NCBI GenBank assembly: GCA_015295885.1
Contig: DVEE01000061.1
Coordinates: forward strand, 1 to 5,299
DNA: 5,299 nt
Origin: Leptolyngbyaceae cyanobacterium M65_K2018_010
GTDB lineage: Bacteria; Cyanobacteriota; Cyanobacteriia; Phormidesmidales; Phormidesmidaceae
Reading direction: 5' to 3'
The notes below the pieces were generated by a model. The model was given only the letters and a program-made list of their open reading frames with translations. It did no database searches and was not told where the DNA came from. The translations under genes and the position numbers were made by a program. Shown here piece after piece: positions 1 to 4,675 of the stretch. Positions within the stretch are counted from its first letter, which is position 1. Each line of letters starts with the position of its first letter.

Positions 1-1
1 G

Positions 2-262
2 CGGCAGCAGCGTCGGGAGGCATTAATGCTAGCTCAGCAACCGATCGCCTGGGAACGCAACCAGGCTGAAATTGGCCGGATCGTAGATGTGCTGATTGAG
101 CAAGAAAACCCAGCGACGGGCCTGGCCATTGGCCGCTCGGCGCGGTTTGCCCCTGAGGTAGATGGCCTGGTGTATGTGACCGGATCGGCTCCTCTTAACC
201 AGATTGTTCCCGTCCAGATTACCGGTGCTGATACCTACGACCTCTTTGGCCATCGGACCTAG
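2..262 (+). CDS. rimO: Ribosomal protein S12 methylthiotransferase RimO, C-terminal fragment (5' end outside window)
   Basis: RimO is a radical-SAM enzyme that adds a methylthio group to the conserved aspartate of ribosomal protein S12. Only the last 86 residues are present; the frame is open to the window edge, so an ATG at 26 is internal and not the start. The fragment begins RQQRREALM and continues into QQPIAW, the helical linker that precedes the C-terminal TRAM domain. The TRAM part shows VDVLIEQ, GRSARFAPEVDG and YVTGSAPLNQIVPVQIT, ending near DLFGH, which is the usual RimO ending (the related MiaB ends differently). The radical-SAM CxxxCxxC core and the N-terminal methylthiotransferase domain lie upstream and cannot be checked. 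crhR starts 66 bp downstream on the same strand, matching the rimO-crhR pair known in Synechocystis. The family call rests on recalled sequence similarity. Confidence 0.9.
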   Translation, partial: RQQRREALMLAQQPIAWERNQAEIGRIVDVLIEQENPATGLAIGRSARFAPEVDGLVYVTGSAPLNQIVPVQITGADTYDLFGHRT

Positions 263-263
263 G

Positions 264-280
264 GGCCGTCCCCTGCGGCC
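264..280 (+). repeat. GC-rich inverted repeat between rimO and crhR
   Basis: GGCCG (264-268) and CGGCC (276-280) form a 5-bp stem around a 7-nt loop two bases after the rimO stop. An alternative pairing, GGGG 262-265 with CCCC 270-273, competes with it. No T-run follows, so it is a poor terminator. It could instead be an mRNA stability or processing element inside a dicistronic transcript. Confidence 0.45.
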
Positions 281-328
281 GTTTGCCGCTGATTAAGCTG
301 CCCGTGCTTTGTTCCCCGAGGATGAATT

Positions 329-1747
329 ATGACCCTATCCTTCACTAGCCTAGGTCTGTCCGCTGCCCGGGTGGGCCACCTAGAATCCCTGGGTTATCAT
401 GAGCCCACCGCCATCCAAGCGGAGACGATTCCCCACCTGCTTTCAGGGCGAGATTTAATTGGCCAAGCCCAAACCGGGACGGGCAAAACCGCGGCCTTTT
501 CCCTCCCCCTGTTGGAACAGGTAGATTCGAATAATCCTGCCGTTCAGGCCCTGGTACTGACCCCGACCCGAGAATTAGCCATTCAAGTCTGTCAGGCTAT
601 GCGGAGCTACCGTCTGAACGGCCGTCCTAAAATTCTGGCTCTCTACGGTGGACAGGCAATCGAGCGGCAGCAGGAACAACTGCGCCGGGGCACTCAAATT
701 GTGGTGGGTACCCCAGGGCGGGTCTTAGACCTACTCAACCGTGGCACCCTATCCCTCAAAAGCTTGGGTTGGCTGGTGCTCGATGAAGCCGACGAAATGC
801 TGAATATGGGATTTATTCAGGATGTGGAGAAAATCCTCAGCCAGGCTCCCGCCAATCGGCAGACTGCCTTTTTCTCAGCTACCATGGCGGCTGAAATTCG
901 GGAATTGGCCACCAAGTTTCTGCAAGCGCCGGTGATGGTGACGATTCAGGCTCCCAAAACCTCGCCGCGGCAGATTCAACAGGTCGCCTACGTCGTCCCC
1001 CGTGGTTGGACCAAGGTCAGGGCCCTGCAGCCGATTTTAGAATTGGAGGATCCCGAAACCGCTCTGATATTTGTGCGCACCCGCCGCACCGCTAGTGATT
1101 TAACCCGCCAACTACAAGCGGCTGGCTACAGTGTGGATGAGTACCACGGGGATTTGAGTCAATCCCAGCGGGAACGTCTATTGATGCGGTTTCGCCAACA
1201 GCAGGTGCGCTGGGTAGTGGCCACCGATATTGCCGCCCGGGGCCTGCATGTAGATGACCTGACCCATGTGATTAATTTTGACCTGCCCGATGCCATTGAG
1301 AGTTATGTCCACCGGATTGGCCGTACGGGGCGGGCGGGCAAGGCAGGGGTGGCTATTTCCCTGGTGACGCCCCTAGAAAAATACAAGCTGCGCCAGATTG
1401 AGCGCCAAACCAAGCAGCCCATGACCTTTATGCCGGTGCCCACCCGGGCAGAGATTGCGGCTCGCAACCTAGAACGGCTCCGCAGCCAGGTGCGAGAAGC
1501 CATTACTAGCGAACGGTTGGCCTCCTTTTTACCCATTGTGTCTCAGCTGAGTGAGGACTACGACATTCACACCATTGCGGCGGCGGCTCTACAGATGGCC
1601 TACGACCATACGGTGCCGGCCTGGCAGCGAAGTGACAGTCACGATCAGGGGGATAACGCCAGTCAAGTCGTACCTGCCCCTAAAAAGCGCAAGGGCACGG
1701 CTCTGAACAGCGAAGCCGTTGAGTCTTCACCGCCGGTTAAAGAATAA
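329..1747 (+). CDS. crhR: DEAD-box ATP-dependent RNA helicase, CrhR-like (472 aa)
   Basis: A cytoplasmic RNA helicase that unwinds and anneals RNA; the Synechocystis relative is redox- and cold-regulated. All DEAD-box motifs are readable: Q motif GYHEPTAIQ (22-30), Walker A AQTGTGKT (47-54), PTREL (79-83), GG (107-108), TPGR (128-131), DEAD (152-155), SAT (183-185), ALIFVRT (245-251), motif V ATDIAARGLHV (298-308) and motif VI HRIGRTGR (328-335). After the helicase core comes an extension with ERLASFLP (395-402) and IAAAALQMAYD (416-426), which I recall as typical of CrhR. The tail is short, with a basic PKKRKG patch (451-456), and lacks the Gly/Arg-rich end of Synechocystis CrhR (492 aa). 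GAGG at 318-321 lies 7 nt before the ATG and fixes the start. One oddity: motif V reads ARGLHV where ARGLDV is expected. Placement behind rimO supports the crhR assignment. Confidence 0.93.
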   Translation: MTLSFTSLGLSAARVGHLESLGYHEPTAIQAETIPHLLSGRDLIGQAQTGTGKTAAFSLPLLEQVDSNNPAVQALVLTPTRELAIQVCQAMRSYRLNGRPKILALYGGQAIERQQEQLRRGTQIVVGTPGRVLDLLNRGTLSLKSLGWLVLDEADEMLNMGFIQDVEKILSQAPANRQTAFFSATMAAEIRELATKFLQAPVMVTIQAPKTSPRQIQQVAYVVPRGWTKVRALQPILELEDPETALIFVRTRRTASDLTRQLQAAGYSVDEYHGDLSQSQRERLLMRFRQQQVRWVVATDIAARGLHVDDLTHVINFDLPDAIESYVHRIGRTGRAGKAGVAISLVTPLEKYKLRQIERQTKQPMTFMPVPTRAEIAARNLERLRSQVREAITSERLASFLPIVSQLSEDYDIHTIAAAALQMAYDHTVPAWQRSDSHDQGDNASQVVPAPKKRKGTALNSEAVESSPPVKE

Positions 1748-1813
1748 CGTTACATTCAATGTTGTTTGGTTAGATTACGTAGGGCAAGACACAACCTGCC
1801 AGAGAAGACATCC

Positions 1814-1819
1814 TAAAAT
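1814..1819 (+). promoter_or_regulatory. Possible -10 hexamer TAAAAT upstream of the four-cysteine protein
   Basis: TAAAAT matches the sigma-70 -10 consensus at five of six positions. No recognisable -35 lies 16-18 bp upstream (the correctly spaced hexamer is ACAACC). If used, transcription would begin near 1826 and give a leader of about 140 nt that includes the hairpins at 1836-1873. This is a weak call. Confidence 0.2.
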
Positions 1820-1835
1820 TAAGGAAAGTCTAAGT

Positions 1836-1873
1836 AGGGGTATTCCAGCCCGACCTGAATCCCCTAAGAGGGG
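1836..1873 (+). promoter_or_regulatory. Two mutually exclusive stem-loops in the leader of the four-cysteine gene
   Basis: AGGGG-T-ATTC (1836-1845) can pair with GAATCCCCT (1857-1865), giving nine base pairs with one bulged T and an 11-nt loop. The same CCCCT (1861-1865) can instead pair with AGGGG at 1869-1873 across a 3-nt loop. Both structures need the same strand, so only one can form at a time. A third hairpin, GGTTATT/AATAATC (1916-1934), lies nearer the start codon. No T-run follows, so a simple intrinsic terminator is unlikely. I match it to no known riboswitch family. Confidence 0.35.
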
Positions 1874-1967
1874 TAGAGCACTAGCTTGGCGACGCTGATC
1901 CGCCTCAGTGGCACCGGTTATTGCTGGAATAATCCTGAACTGGCCTTAGTTTGGGAGGTTCCTAGCC

Positions 1968-2165
1968 ATGCTGGTTATGATCACCGAAAATCAACTCCTT
2001 ACACCCCAGACTGTTTGTCAAACCTGTTTGTGGGCCGATCAAAATGGTCAACCCCGTTGGCGACAGGGACATCTAGGCTGTGGCCGTGTAGTGGCTAACT
2101 CCGGCCATGACCAACCCCCTCAATTTGAATGTCAGATGGGGTTTCGGGTGACCAGCATCGACTAA
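1968..2165 (+). CDS. Small conserved cyanobacterial protein with four cysteines (65 aa)
   Basis: A 65-residue soluble protein of unknown function. Its cysteines are at 17, 20, 38 and 55 (C-x2-C-x17-C-x16-C), the first pair as CQTC. This is a zinc-ribbon-like or metal-binding layout, although no metal can be proven from sequence. The stretch QPRWRQGHLGCGR (28-40) and the end ECQMGFRV (54-61) resemble a short protein I recall from many cyanobacteria; that recollection is not a search result. GGAGG at 1954-1958 sits 9 nt before the ATG at 1968 and decides the start; a second in-frame ATG at 1977 is too far from it. The gene stands alone, with 220 bp upstream to crhR and 154 bp downstream. An overlapping frame (1886-2098) has no ribosome binding site and looks spurious. 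Confidence 0.75.
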   Translation: MLVMITENQLLTPQTVCQTCLWADQNGQPRWRQGHLGCGRVVANSGHDQPPQFECQMGFRVTSID

Positions 2166-2171
2166 TTCACC

Positions 2172-2197
2172 GAGCCTAAACTCTTCGGCAGGCTTTT
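2172..2197 (+). terminator. Weak intrinsic terminator candidate after the four-cysteine gene
   Basis: AGCCT (2173-2177) pairs with AGGCT (2190-2194), extendable by one G-T pair, around a 12-nt loop, and is followed by a run of four T (2194-2197). The stem is short and the T-run brief. It lies 8 bp after the stop codon, where a terminator would be expected. Confidence 0.35.
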
Positions 2198-2277
2198 AGG
2201 GCCAGAGTCGGAGGTGACGGCTGAACCGAGCCAACTATGACTGCGAGCACAGCCGGGGCGATGGGGTAAAAATTCAT

Positions 2278-2300
2278 TGATTAACGTCATAATCATGATT
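2278..2300 (+). promoter_or_regulatory. Operator-like dyads upstream of the 188-aa hypothetical gene
   Basis: TGATTA (2278-2283) and TAATCA (2290-2295) form an inverted repeat with a 6-bp spacer. Overlapping it, AATCATGATT (2291-2300) is a perfect 10-bp palindrome. The half-site TGATT/AATCA therefore occurs three times in 23 bp, ending 19 bp before the start codon. A CATAAT at 2288-2293 could be a -10 element but has no clear -35. The layout suggests a transcription-factor site over a promoter; the regulator is unknown. Confidence 0.35.
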
Positions 2301-2319
2301 CTCCGGCTCAGGTCAACCT

Positions 2320-2886
2320 ATGCTGAAGCAGTTCAAAAACCTAGGCAAAAGGTCGCGGTCTTCCCCTCAGGTCCTTAACCCAGTAGACTACGACACGCTG
2401 GTTCAGGCCCTAGCAGCAAGGGCTAACCAGGGAGCCAGTTGGGAACAGATTTTGATTTATCTGCGCAATCGAGGCCTAACCCCTGAGCAGGTGGCCGAAT
2501 GGATGACTCGGTACGGCGGTCGGTGGGTCACCCAGCCAGAGGTTGAGTTAGGTCAGGGGCTCAGGCAACTGGGCACGCTAGCCACCGGTGAACTGGCTGG
2601 GGTGGCAACCCTGTTGGGCAACGCGATCGCTAATCAACTAACCCAACGGGATAGCCGGACCCAGAACAACGGGTCTGCCGCCGCTACCGGGGATCAAAAT
2701 CCCCCTTCTCTATCCACTGCAATTCCCGATCGAAGCCTGCTCGCTGAGGTTGAAGCCTACCTCCGAGGCGACTTTAGCTTCGTCGATCCAAACCGATCCC
2801 CCCATTGGCCCAACTTAACCGGGATGCCCTGCCTGCCTGCTCCCTCCCCCGCAGCCCCAGAGCAGTCATCCGAGGTTGAGCCCTAG
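2320..2886 (+). CDS. Hypothetical protein with N-terminal helical domain and disordered tail (188 aa)
   Basis: Not recognised with certainty. A basic N-terminus (KRSRS, 10-14) is followed by a probably helical domain at about 20-107, with WEQILIYLRNRGLTPEQVAEW (41-61, a tryptophan near each end), RYGGRW (64-69) and LGTLATGELAGVATLLG (84-100). That last part faintly resembles a helical segment seen beside TPR repeats in some cyanobacterial proteins; this is memory-based and unsure. Residues 108-138 are rich in Asn, Gly, Ser and Thr and look like a linker. The last 50 residues are Pro-rich and contain the only cysteine (171). There is no signal peptide or TM segment. The start has only a weak AGG (2310-2312) 7 nt upstream. 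The frame ends 25 bp from the stop of the convergent SDR gene. It carries one HIP1 site. Confidence 0.65.
   Translation: MLKQFKNLGKRSRSSPQVLNPVDYDTLVQALAARANQGASWEQILIYLRNRGLTPEQVAEWMTRYGGRWVTQPEVELGQGLRQLGTLATGELAGVATLLGNAIANQLTQRDSRTQNNGSAAATGDQNPPSLSTAIPDRSLLAEVEAYLRGDFSFVDPNRSPHWPNLTGMPCLPAPSPAAPEQSSEVEP
2623..2630. repeat. HIP1 octamer GCGATCGC
   Basis: Exact highly iterated palindrome typical of cyanobacterial genomes, within the 188-aa hypothetical gene. It is useful mainly as a taxonomic marker. Confidence 0.9.
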
Positions 2887-2911
2887 CTCAGGTGATCACC
2901 ATGACCCCGGT

Positions 2912-3598
2912 TTAGGGGGTGGGCACGGTCAGGGCTTGACCGTTATCAGTCGGTTCAATGGCCATGATGAATGGCGCAGCCACCGTCACCCAAGCGGAAA
3001 TTGAGGTGTAGGCGGCAGCCCCTTCCCCGTAGCAGACTTCCAGCATATCGGTGTGGATAATACCAGGATTGAGGGTGACGGCGGCCAGACCCGGCGGTAG
3101 TTCTTGAGCCAGAGCCTGGGTGAGCCCTTCAATCGCCCATTTGGTAGCGCAGTAGGGGGCTACCCCCGGTGAGGTAGAACGGCCCCAGCCAGAGCTGAAA
3201 TTGACAATGATGCCGTAGGATCGGGCGATCATGGCCGGGACAAAATGGCGCAGGACATTAATCGTGCCCATCAGATTGACATCAATCACCGCCTGACATT
3301 CGGCGGCTGGCACCTGCCACAGGGGGGCGGGCCGATTGACCAGACCGGCGTTGTTGATCACCCTATCGGGCTCGCCATCGGTCTCTAGGACACTGGCTGC
3401 CCAGGTTTTCACAGCCTGGTCGTCGCCGATATCCAACGCCGCAAACCGGTGGGGCGGCGGGTATGCTTGGCTGAGTTCGGTAATCGCGGCCGGGCTGCGA
3501 GCACAGCCCGATACTCGATGCCCCTGGGCAATCAGGGCAGTGGTTAGAGCGCGCCCTAAGCCGCGGCTGACCCCGGTGATGACAATATGCTGACCCAT
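2912..3598 (-). CDS. Short-chain dehydrogenase/reductase, pterin aldehyde reductase-like (228 aa)
   Basis: A classical SDR, expected to be a cytosolic NAD(P)H-dependent oxidoreductase. Counting from the ATG at 3598: TGVSRGLG nucleotide-binding loop (8-15), GCARS with Arg34 suggesting NADPH preference (31-35), NNAG (82-85), catalytic Asn108, Ser136, Tyr149 and Lys153 (YCATK), and NPGIIHT (177-183). The block VNFSSGWGRS and the run YCATKWAIEGLTQAL match what I recall of cyanobacterial homologues and of Arabidopsis NADPH-dependent pterin aldehyde reductase; substrate assignment is inference. An in-frame ATG at 3640 would add 14 residues (242 aa), but the Rossmann strand begins directly after Met at 3598, and neither start has a good Shine-Dalgarno. 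The gene is divergent from the membrane-protein gene and convergent with the upstream hypothetical gene. Confidence 0.85.
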   Translation of the reverse strand: MGQHIVITGVSRGLGRALTTALIAQGHRVSGCARSPAAITELSQAYPPPHRFAALDIGDDQAVKTWAASVLETDGEPDRVINNAGLVNRPAPLWQVPAAECQAVIDVNLMGTINVLRHFVPAMIARSYGIIVNFSSGWGRSTSPGVAPYCATKWAIEGLTQALAQELPPGLAAVTLNPGIIHTDMLEVCYGEGAAAYTSISAWVTVAAPFIMAIEPTDNGQALTVPTP

Positions 3599-3641
3599 TT
3601 GACCGATGATGCCTAGGTGGTTTTCTCTATGGGTGAGCATG

Positions 3642-3662
3642 GCCTAAGCTGAGGCTTAAGGC
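3642..3662 (-). repeat. Inverted repeat in the divergent SDR / membrane-protein intergenic region
   Basis: GCCTAAGC (3642-3649) pairs with GCTTAAGGC (3654-3662) as eight base pairs with one bulged A and a 4-nt loop. It lies in the presumed 5' leader of the SDR transcript, just before the alternative upstream ATG at 3640. Either a leader hairpin or a regulator site is possible. No convincing promoter hexamer pair was found in 3641-3742. Confidence 0.35.
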
Positions 3663-3742
3663 AAGGGTTAGGATGAAATTTTGCTACAGTTTCGCAGTGA
3701 TTTACTTGACCTTCGGTAGGCCTAGCCACCCAATTAGCCCTA

Positions 3743-4333
3743 ATGCCTATGAAAACCTTGTTCTCCTTACCTAGGTCTGTGCCTATTGTGGCGATCGGCT
3801 GTGCGCTCATCTTCCTAGCCTACGGGCTAGGGGGCGGTCCGGGGTTAGCGGTCGTCTGCGATGGGCCCCAGGGGGACCCGGTGGATACCATCCCGGAGCA
3901 GTTTCCCCACTGCCGGGTCAGCCAGTGGCGACGGTTGGGTGGGCTGCCCGCCCTGACCCGAGATTTTTACCTAGAAGATGTGGAGATTGTCTCCCACCTG
4001 TGTGATAACACCCCACGGGGGGGAGTACGATTTTGCCATCGGCTGACCCTGCTGGGCGATCCAGGATCGGTCACCCTCGCTGAAATACGCACTCCACTGA
4101 CGGCCCAGAGCCTAGTCGATGGCCTGCAGAACTTTATCGCCGGCGAAGGAAGCGATCGCCTAGCCTGGACTACCCCACGCCCCTGGCGAGGCCATCTCAC
4201 CACCGCCATCATTGGGCTGTTACTGGCCATTACCGCCTGGGGCTGGTGGGAGGTCCGTTGGCCAGCGGAGCCTCCTTCACCCTTGGCTGTAGATGGGGAA
4301 GCGGAACTAGACCCCCCATCCAAACGATCCTAG
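3743..4333 (+). CDS. Two-TM membrane protein of unknown function (196 aa)
   Basis: Two hydrophobic segments, about 13-34 (VPIVAIGCALIFLAYGLG) and 151-169 (LTTAIIGLLLAITAWGWW), flank a roughly 115-residue loop that holds cysteines 39, 57, 87 and 98, which could form disulfides if the loop is periplasmic. The loop resembles a cyanobacterial family that starts with a conserved Cys, a second Cys soon after, and a beta-rich part (VEIVSH, LTLLGDPGSVTLAE, LVDGLQNFI); this is from memory only. The C-terminal tail (171-196) is Pro- and acid-rich. ATG codons at 3743 and 3749 are both possible, with no clear ribosome binding site before either. An AIGC at 17-20 resembles a lipobox but sits inside an uninterrupted hydrophobic run. 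The gene carries a HIP1 site and is divergent from the SDR. Confidence 0.7.
   Translation: MPMKTLFSLPRSVPIVAIGCALIFLAYGLGGGPGLAVVCDGPQGDPVDTIPEQFPHCRVSQWRRLGGLPALTRDFYLEDVEIVSHLCDNTPRGGVRFCHRLTLLGDPGSVTLAEIRTPLTAQSLVDGLQNFIAGEGSDRLAWTTPRPWRGHLTTAIIGLLLAITAWGWWEVRWPAEPPSPLAVDGEAELDPPSKRS
4152..4159. repeat. HIP1 octamer GCGATCGC
   Basis: Second exact HIP1 palindrome in the window, inside the two-TM protein gene (codons for the SDRL segment). Confidence 0.9.
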
Positions 4334-4378
4334 GACCCTGCAACGGCCATAGGGCTACTATTTGTGCGGCCGAAAAGC

Positions 4379-4424
4379 GGTCGATTCACCTAGGGGCCTA
4401 AACTAGGCGGTAGAACGACCTTTT
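4379..4424 (+). terminator. Possible terminator after the two-TM protein gene
   Basis: GGTCG (4379-4383) pairs with CGACC (4416-4420), enclosing a second stem CCTAG (4389-4393)/CTAGG (4403-4407), and is followed by TTTT (4421-4424). It lies 45 bp after the stop. The stem is interrupted by internal loops, so strength is uncertain. It could shield the adjacent candidate origin from rightward transcription. Confidence 0.35.
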
Positions 4425-4455
4425 GCCAATCGTCAAGGGCAAAAACCCTGAATCG

Positions 4456-4474
4456 TTACAAAAATTATTATTTT
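4456..4474. other. AT-rich DNA unwinding element candidate with DnaA-trio-like repeats
   Basis: All but one of 19 bases are A or T. Read on the minus strand away from the GC heptamer, the bases at 4473-4465 spell AAA-TAA-TAA, which fits the DnaA-trio pattern (T/A, A, G/A) described at bacterial basal origins. The order boxes, GC cluster, trios, AT tract is the one expected for strand opening. Confidence 0.5.
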
Positions 4475-4481
4475 GCGCCGC

Positions 4482-4490
4482 TTTTCCCAA
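4482..4490 (+). promoter_or_regulatory. DnaA-box-like site TTTTCCCAA (weak)
   Basis: Two mismatches from TTTTCCACA. It is called only because it continues the 11-bp spacing of the stronger sites at 4493 and 4504 and abuts the GC heptamer. Confidence 0.3.
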
Positions 4491-4492
4491 GC

Positions 4493-4501
4493 TTTTCCCC
4501 A
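4493..4501 (+). promoter_or_regulatory. DnaA box TTTTCCCCA
   Basis: One mismatch from TTTTCCACA; same orientation as, and 11 bp from, its neighbours on both sides. Confidence 0.5.
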
Positions 4502-4503
4502 GG

Positions 4504-4512
4504 TTTTCCGCA
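4504..4512 (+). promoter_or_regulatory. DnaA box TTTTCCGCA
   Basis: One mismatch from TTTTCCACA; 11 bp after the preceding site and 21 bp before the exact box. Confidence 0.55.
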
Positions 4513-4524
4513 GAGTTGTTGGGG

Positions 4525-4533
4525 TTTTCCACA
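4525..4533 (+). promoter_or_regulatory. DnaA box TTTTCCACA (exact cyanobacterial form)
   Basis: Exact match to the S. elongatus-type box. With flanks it reads GTTTTCCACAGGT (4524-4536), which is repeated inverted, with one mismatch, at 4565-4577. Confidence 0.7.
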
Positions 4534-4567
4534 GGTAAATACGAAATGAAAGGCTTTAACGACCACC

Positions 4568-4576
4568 TGTGGATAA
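4568..4576 (-). promoter_or_regulatory. DnaA box TTATCCACA (exact general consensus)
   Basis: TGTGGATAA on the + strand is the perfect reverse complement of the E. coli high-affinity DnaA box. It faces the + strand array, and its flanks mirror the 4525 box over 13 bp with one mismatch. Confidence 0.7.
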
Positions 4577-4590
4577 CTGAATTGAGGGGG

Positions 4591-4664
4591 TGACAGCATC
4601 AGAATTATCGTCTTCCCCGCTGGCGGTCCTAGCGGGGATCGTGAAAATCCCCATAATTCCGTCA
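4591..4664. repeat. Nested inverted repeats next to the candidate origin
   Basis: Three concentric arm pairs: TGAC 4591-4594 with GTCA 4661-4664, GAATTAT 4602-4608 with ATAATTC 4653-4659, and TCCCCGCT 4614-4621 with AGCGGGGA 4631-4638 (9-nt loop). The inner right arm can instead pair GGGGAT 4634-4639 with ATCCCC 4647-4652. The lack of a T-run argues against a simple terminator. It may be a structured RNA, a cruciform or a protein-binding site. Confidence 0.55.
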
Positions 4665-4675
4665 TCGGTTCAGAA

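Larger units (their letters stand above)
4456..4576. other. Candidate chromosomal replication origin (oriC)
   Basis: The sequence shows, from left to right, an AT-rich tract with one C in 19 bases (4456-4474), a GC heptamer GCGCCGC (4475-4481), four + strand DnaA-box-like sites and one perfect minus-strand box. In bacteria generally DnaA binds such boxes and opens an adjacent AT-rich unwinding element. The spelling TTTTCCACA is the box reported at the oriC upstream of dnaN in Synechococcus elongatus. No dnaA or dnaN is in the window, so gene context neither supports nor excludes the call. Alternatives are a DnaA-titration locus or a DnaA-regulated promoter. Boxes beyond the window cannot be assessed. 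Confidence 0.65.

Noticed and set aside
1886..2098. Overlapping + strand open frame before and through the four-cysteine gene
   Set aside because: No ribosome binding site, no family-like sequence, and it overlaps a better-supported gene in another frame.
2891..2900. Palindrome GGTGATCACC between convergent stops as a bidirectional terminator
   Set aside because: A perfect palindrome has no loop, and no T-run follows on either strand.
3052..3060. Exact DnaA box (TTATCCACA, minus strand) inside the SDR gene
   Set aside because: It lies about 1.4 kb from the array and encodes the conserved NPGIIHT segment, so coding constraint explains it. No neighbouring boxes or AT tract were seen.
3706..3736. 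TTGACC-19-CAATTA promoter for the two-TM gene
   Set aside because: The spacer is too long and the -10 poor; it would also imply a leaderless transcript.
3791..3802. Lipobox (AIGC) in the two-TM protein
   Set aside because: The cysteine at residue 20 is followed by more hydrophobic residues with no break, so a membrane anchor is more likely than a lipoprotein.
3967..4323. Minus-strand frame opposite the two-TM gene, and similar frames opposite crhR (1303-1536) and rimO (29-253)
   Set aside because: Low-complexity Ser/Arg/Pro translations antisense to better genes.
4468..4665. Minus-strand open frame across the DnaA-box region
   Set aside because: Its composition follows the repeats, it has no recognisable domain, and the sequence is better explained as origin elements.
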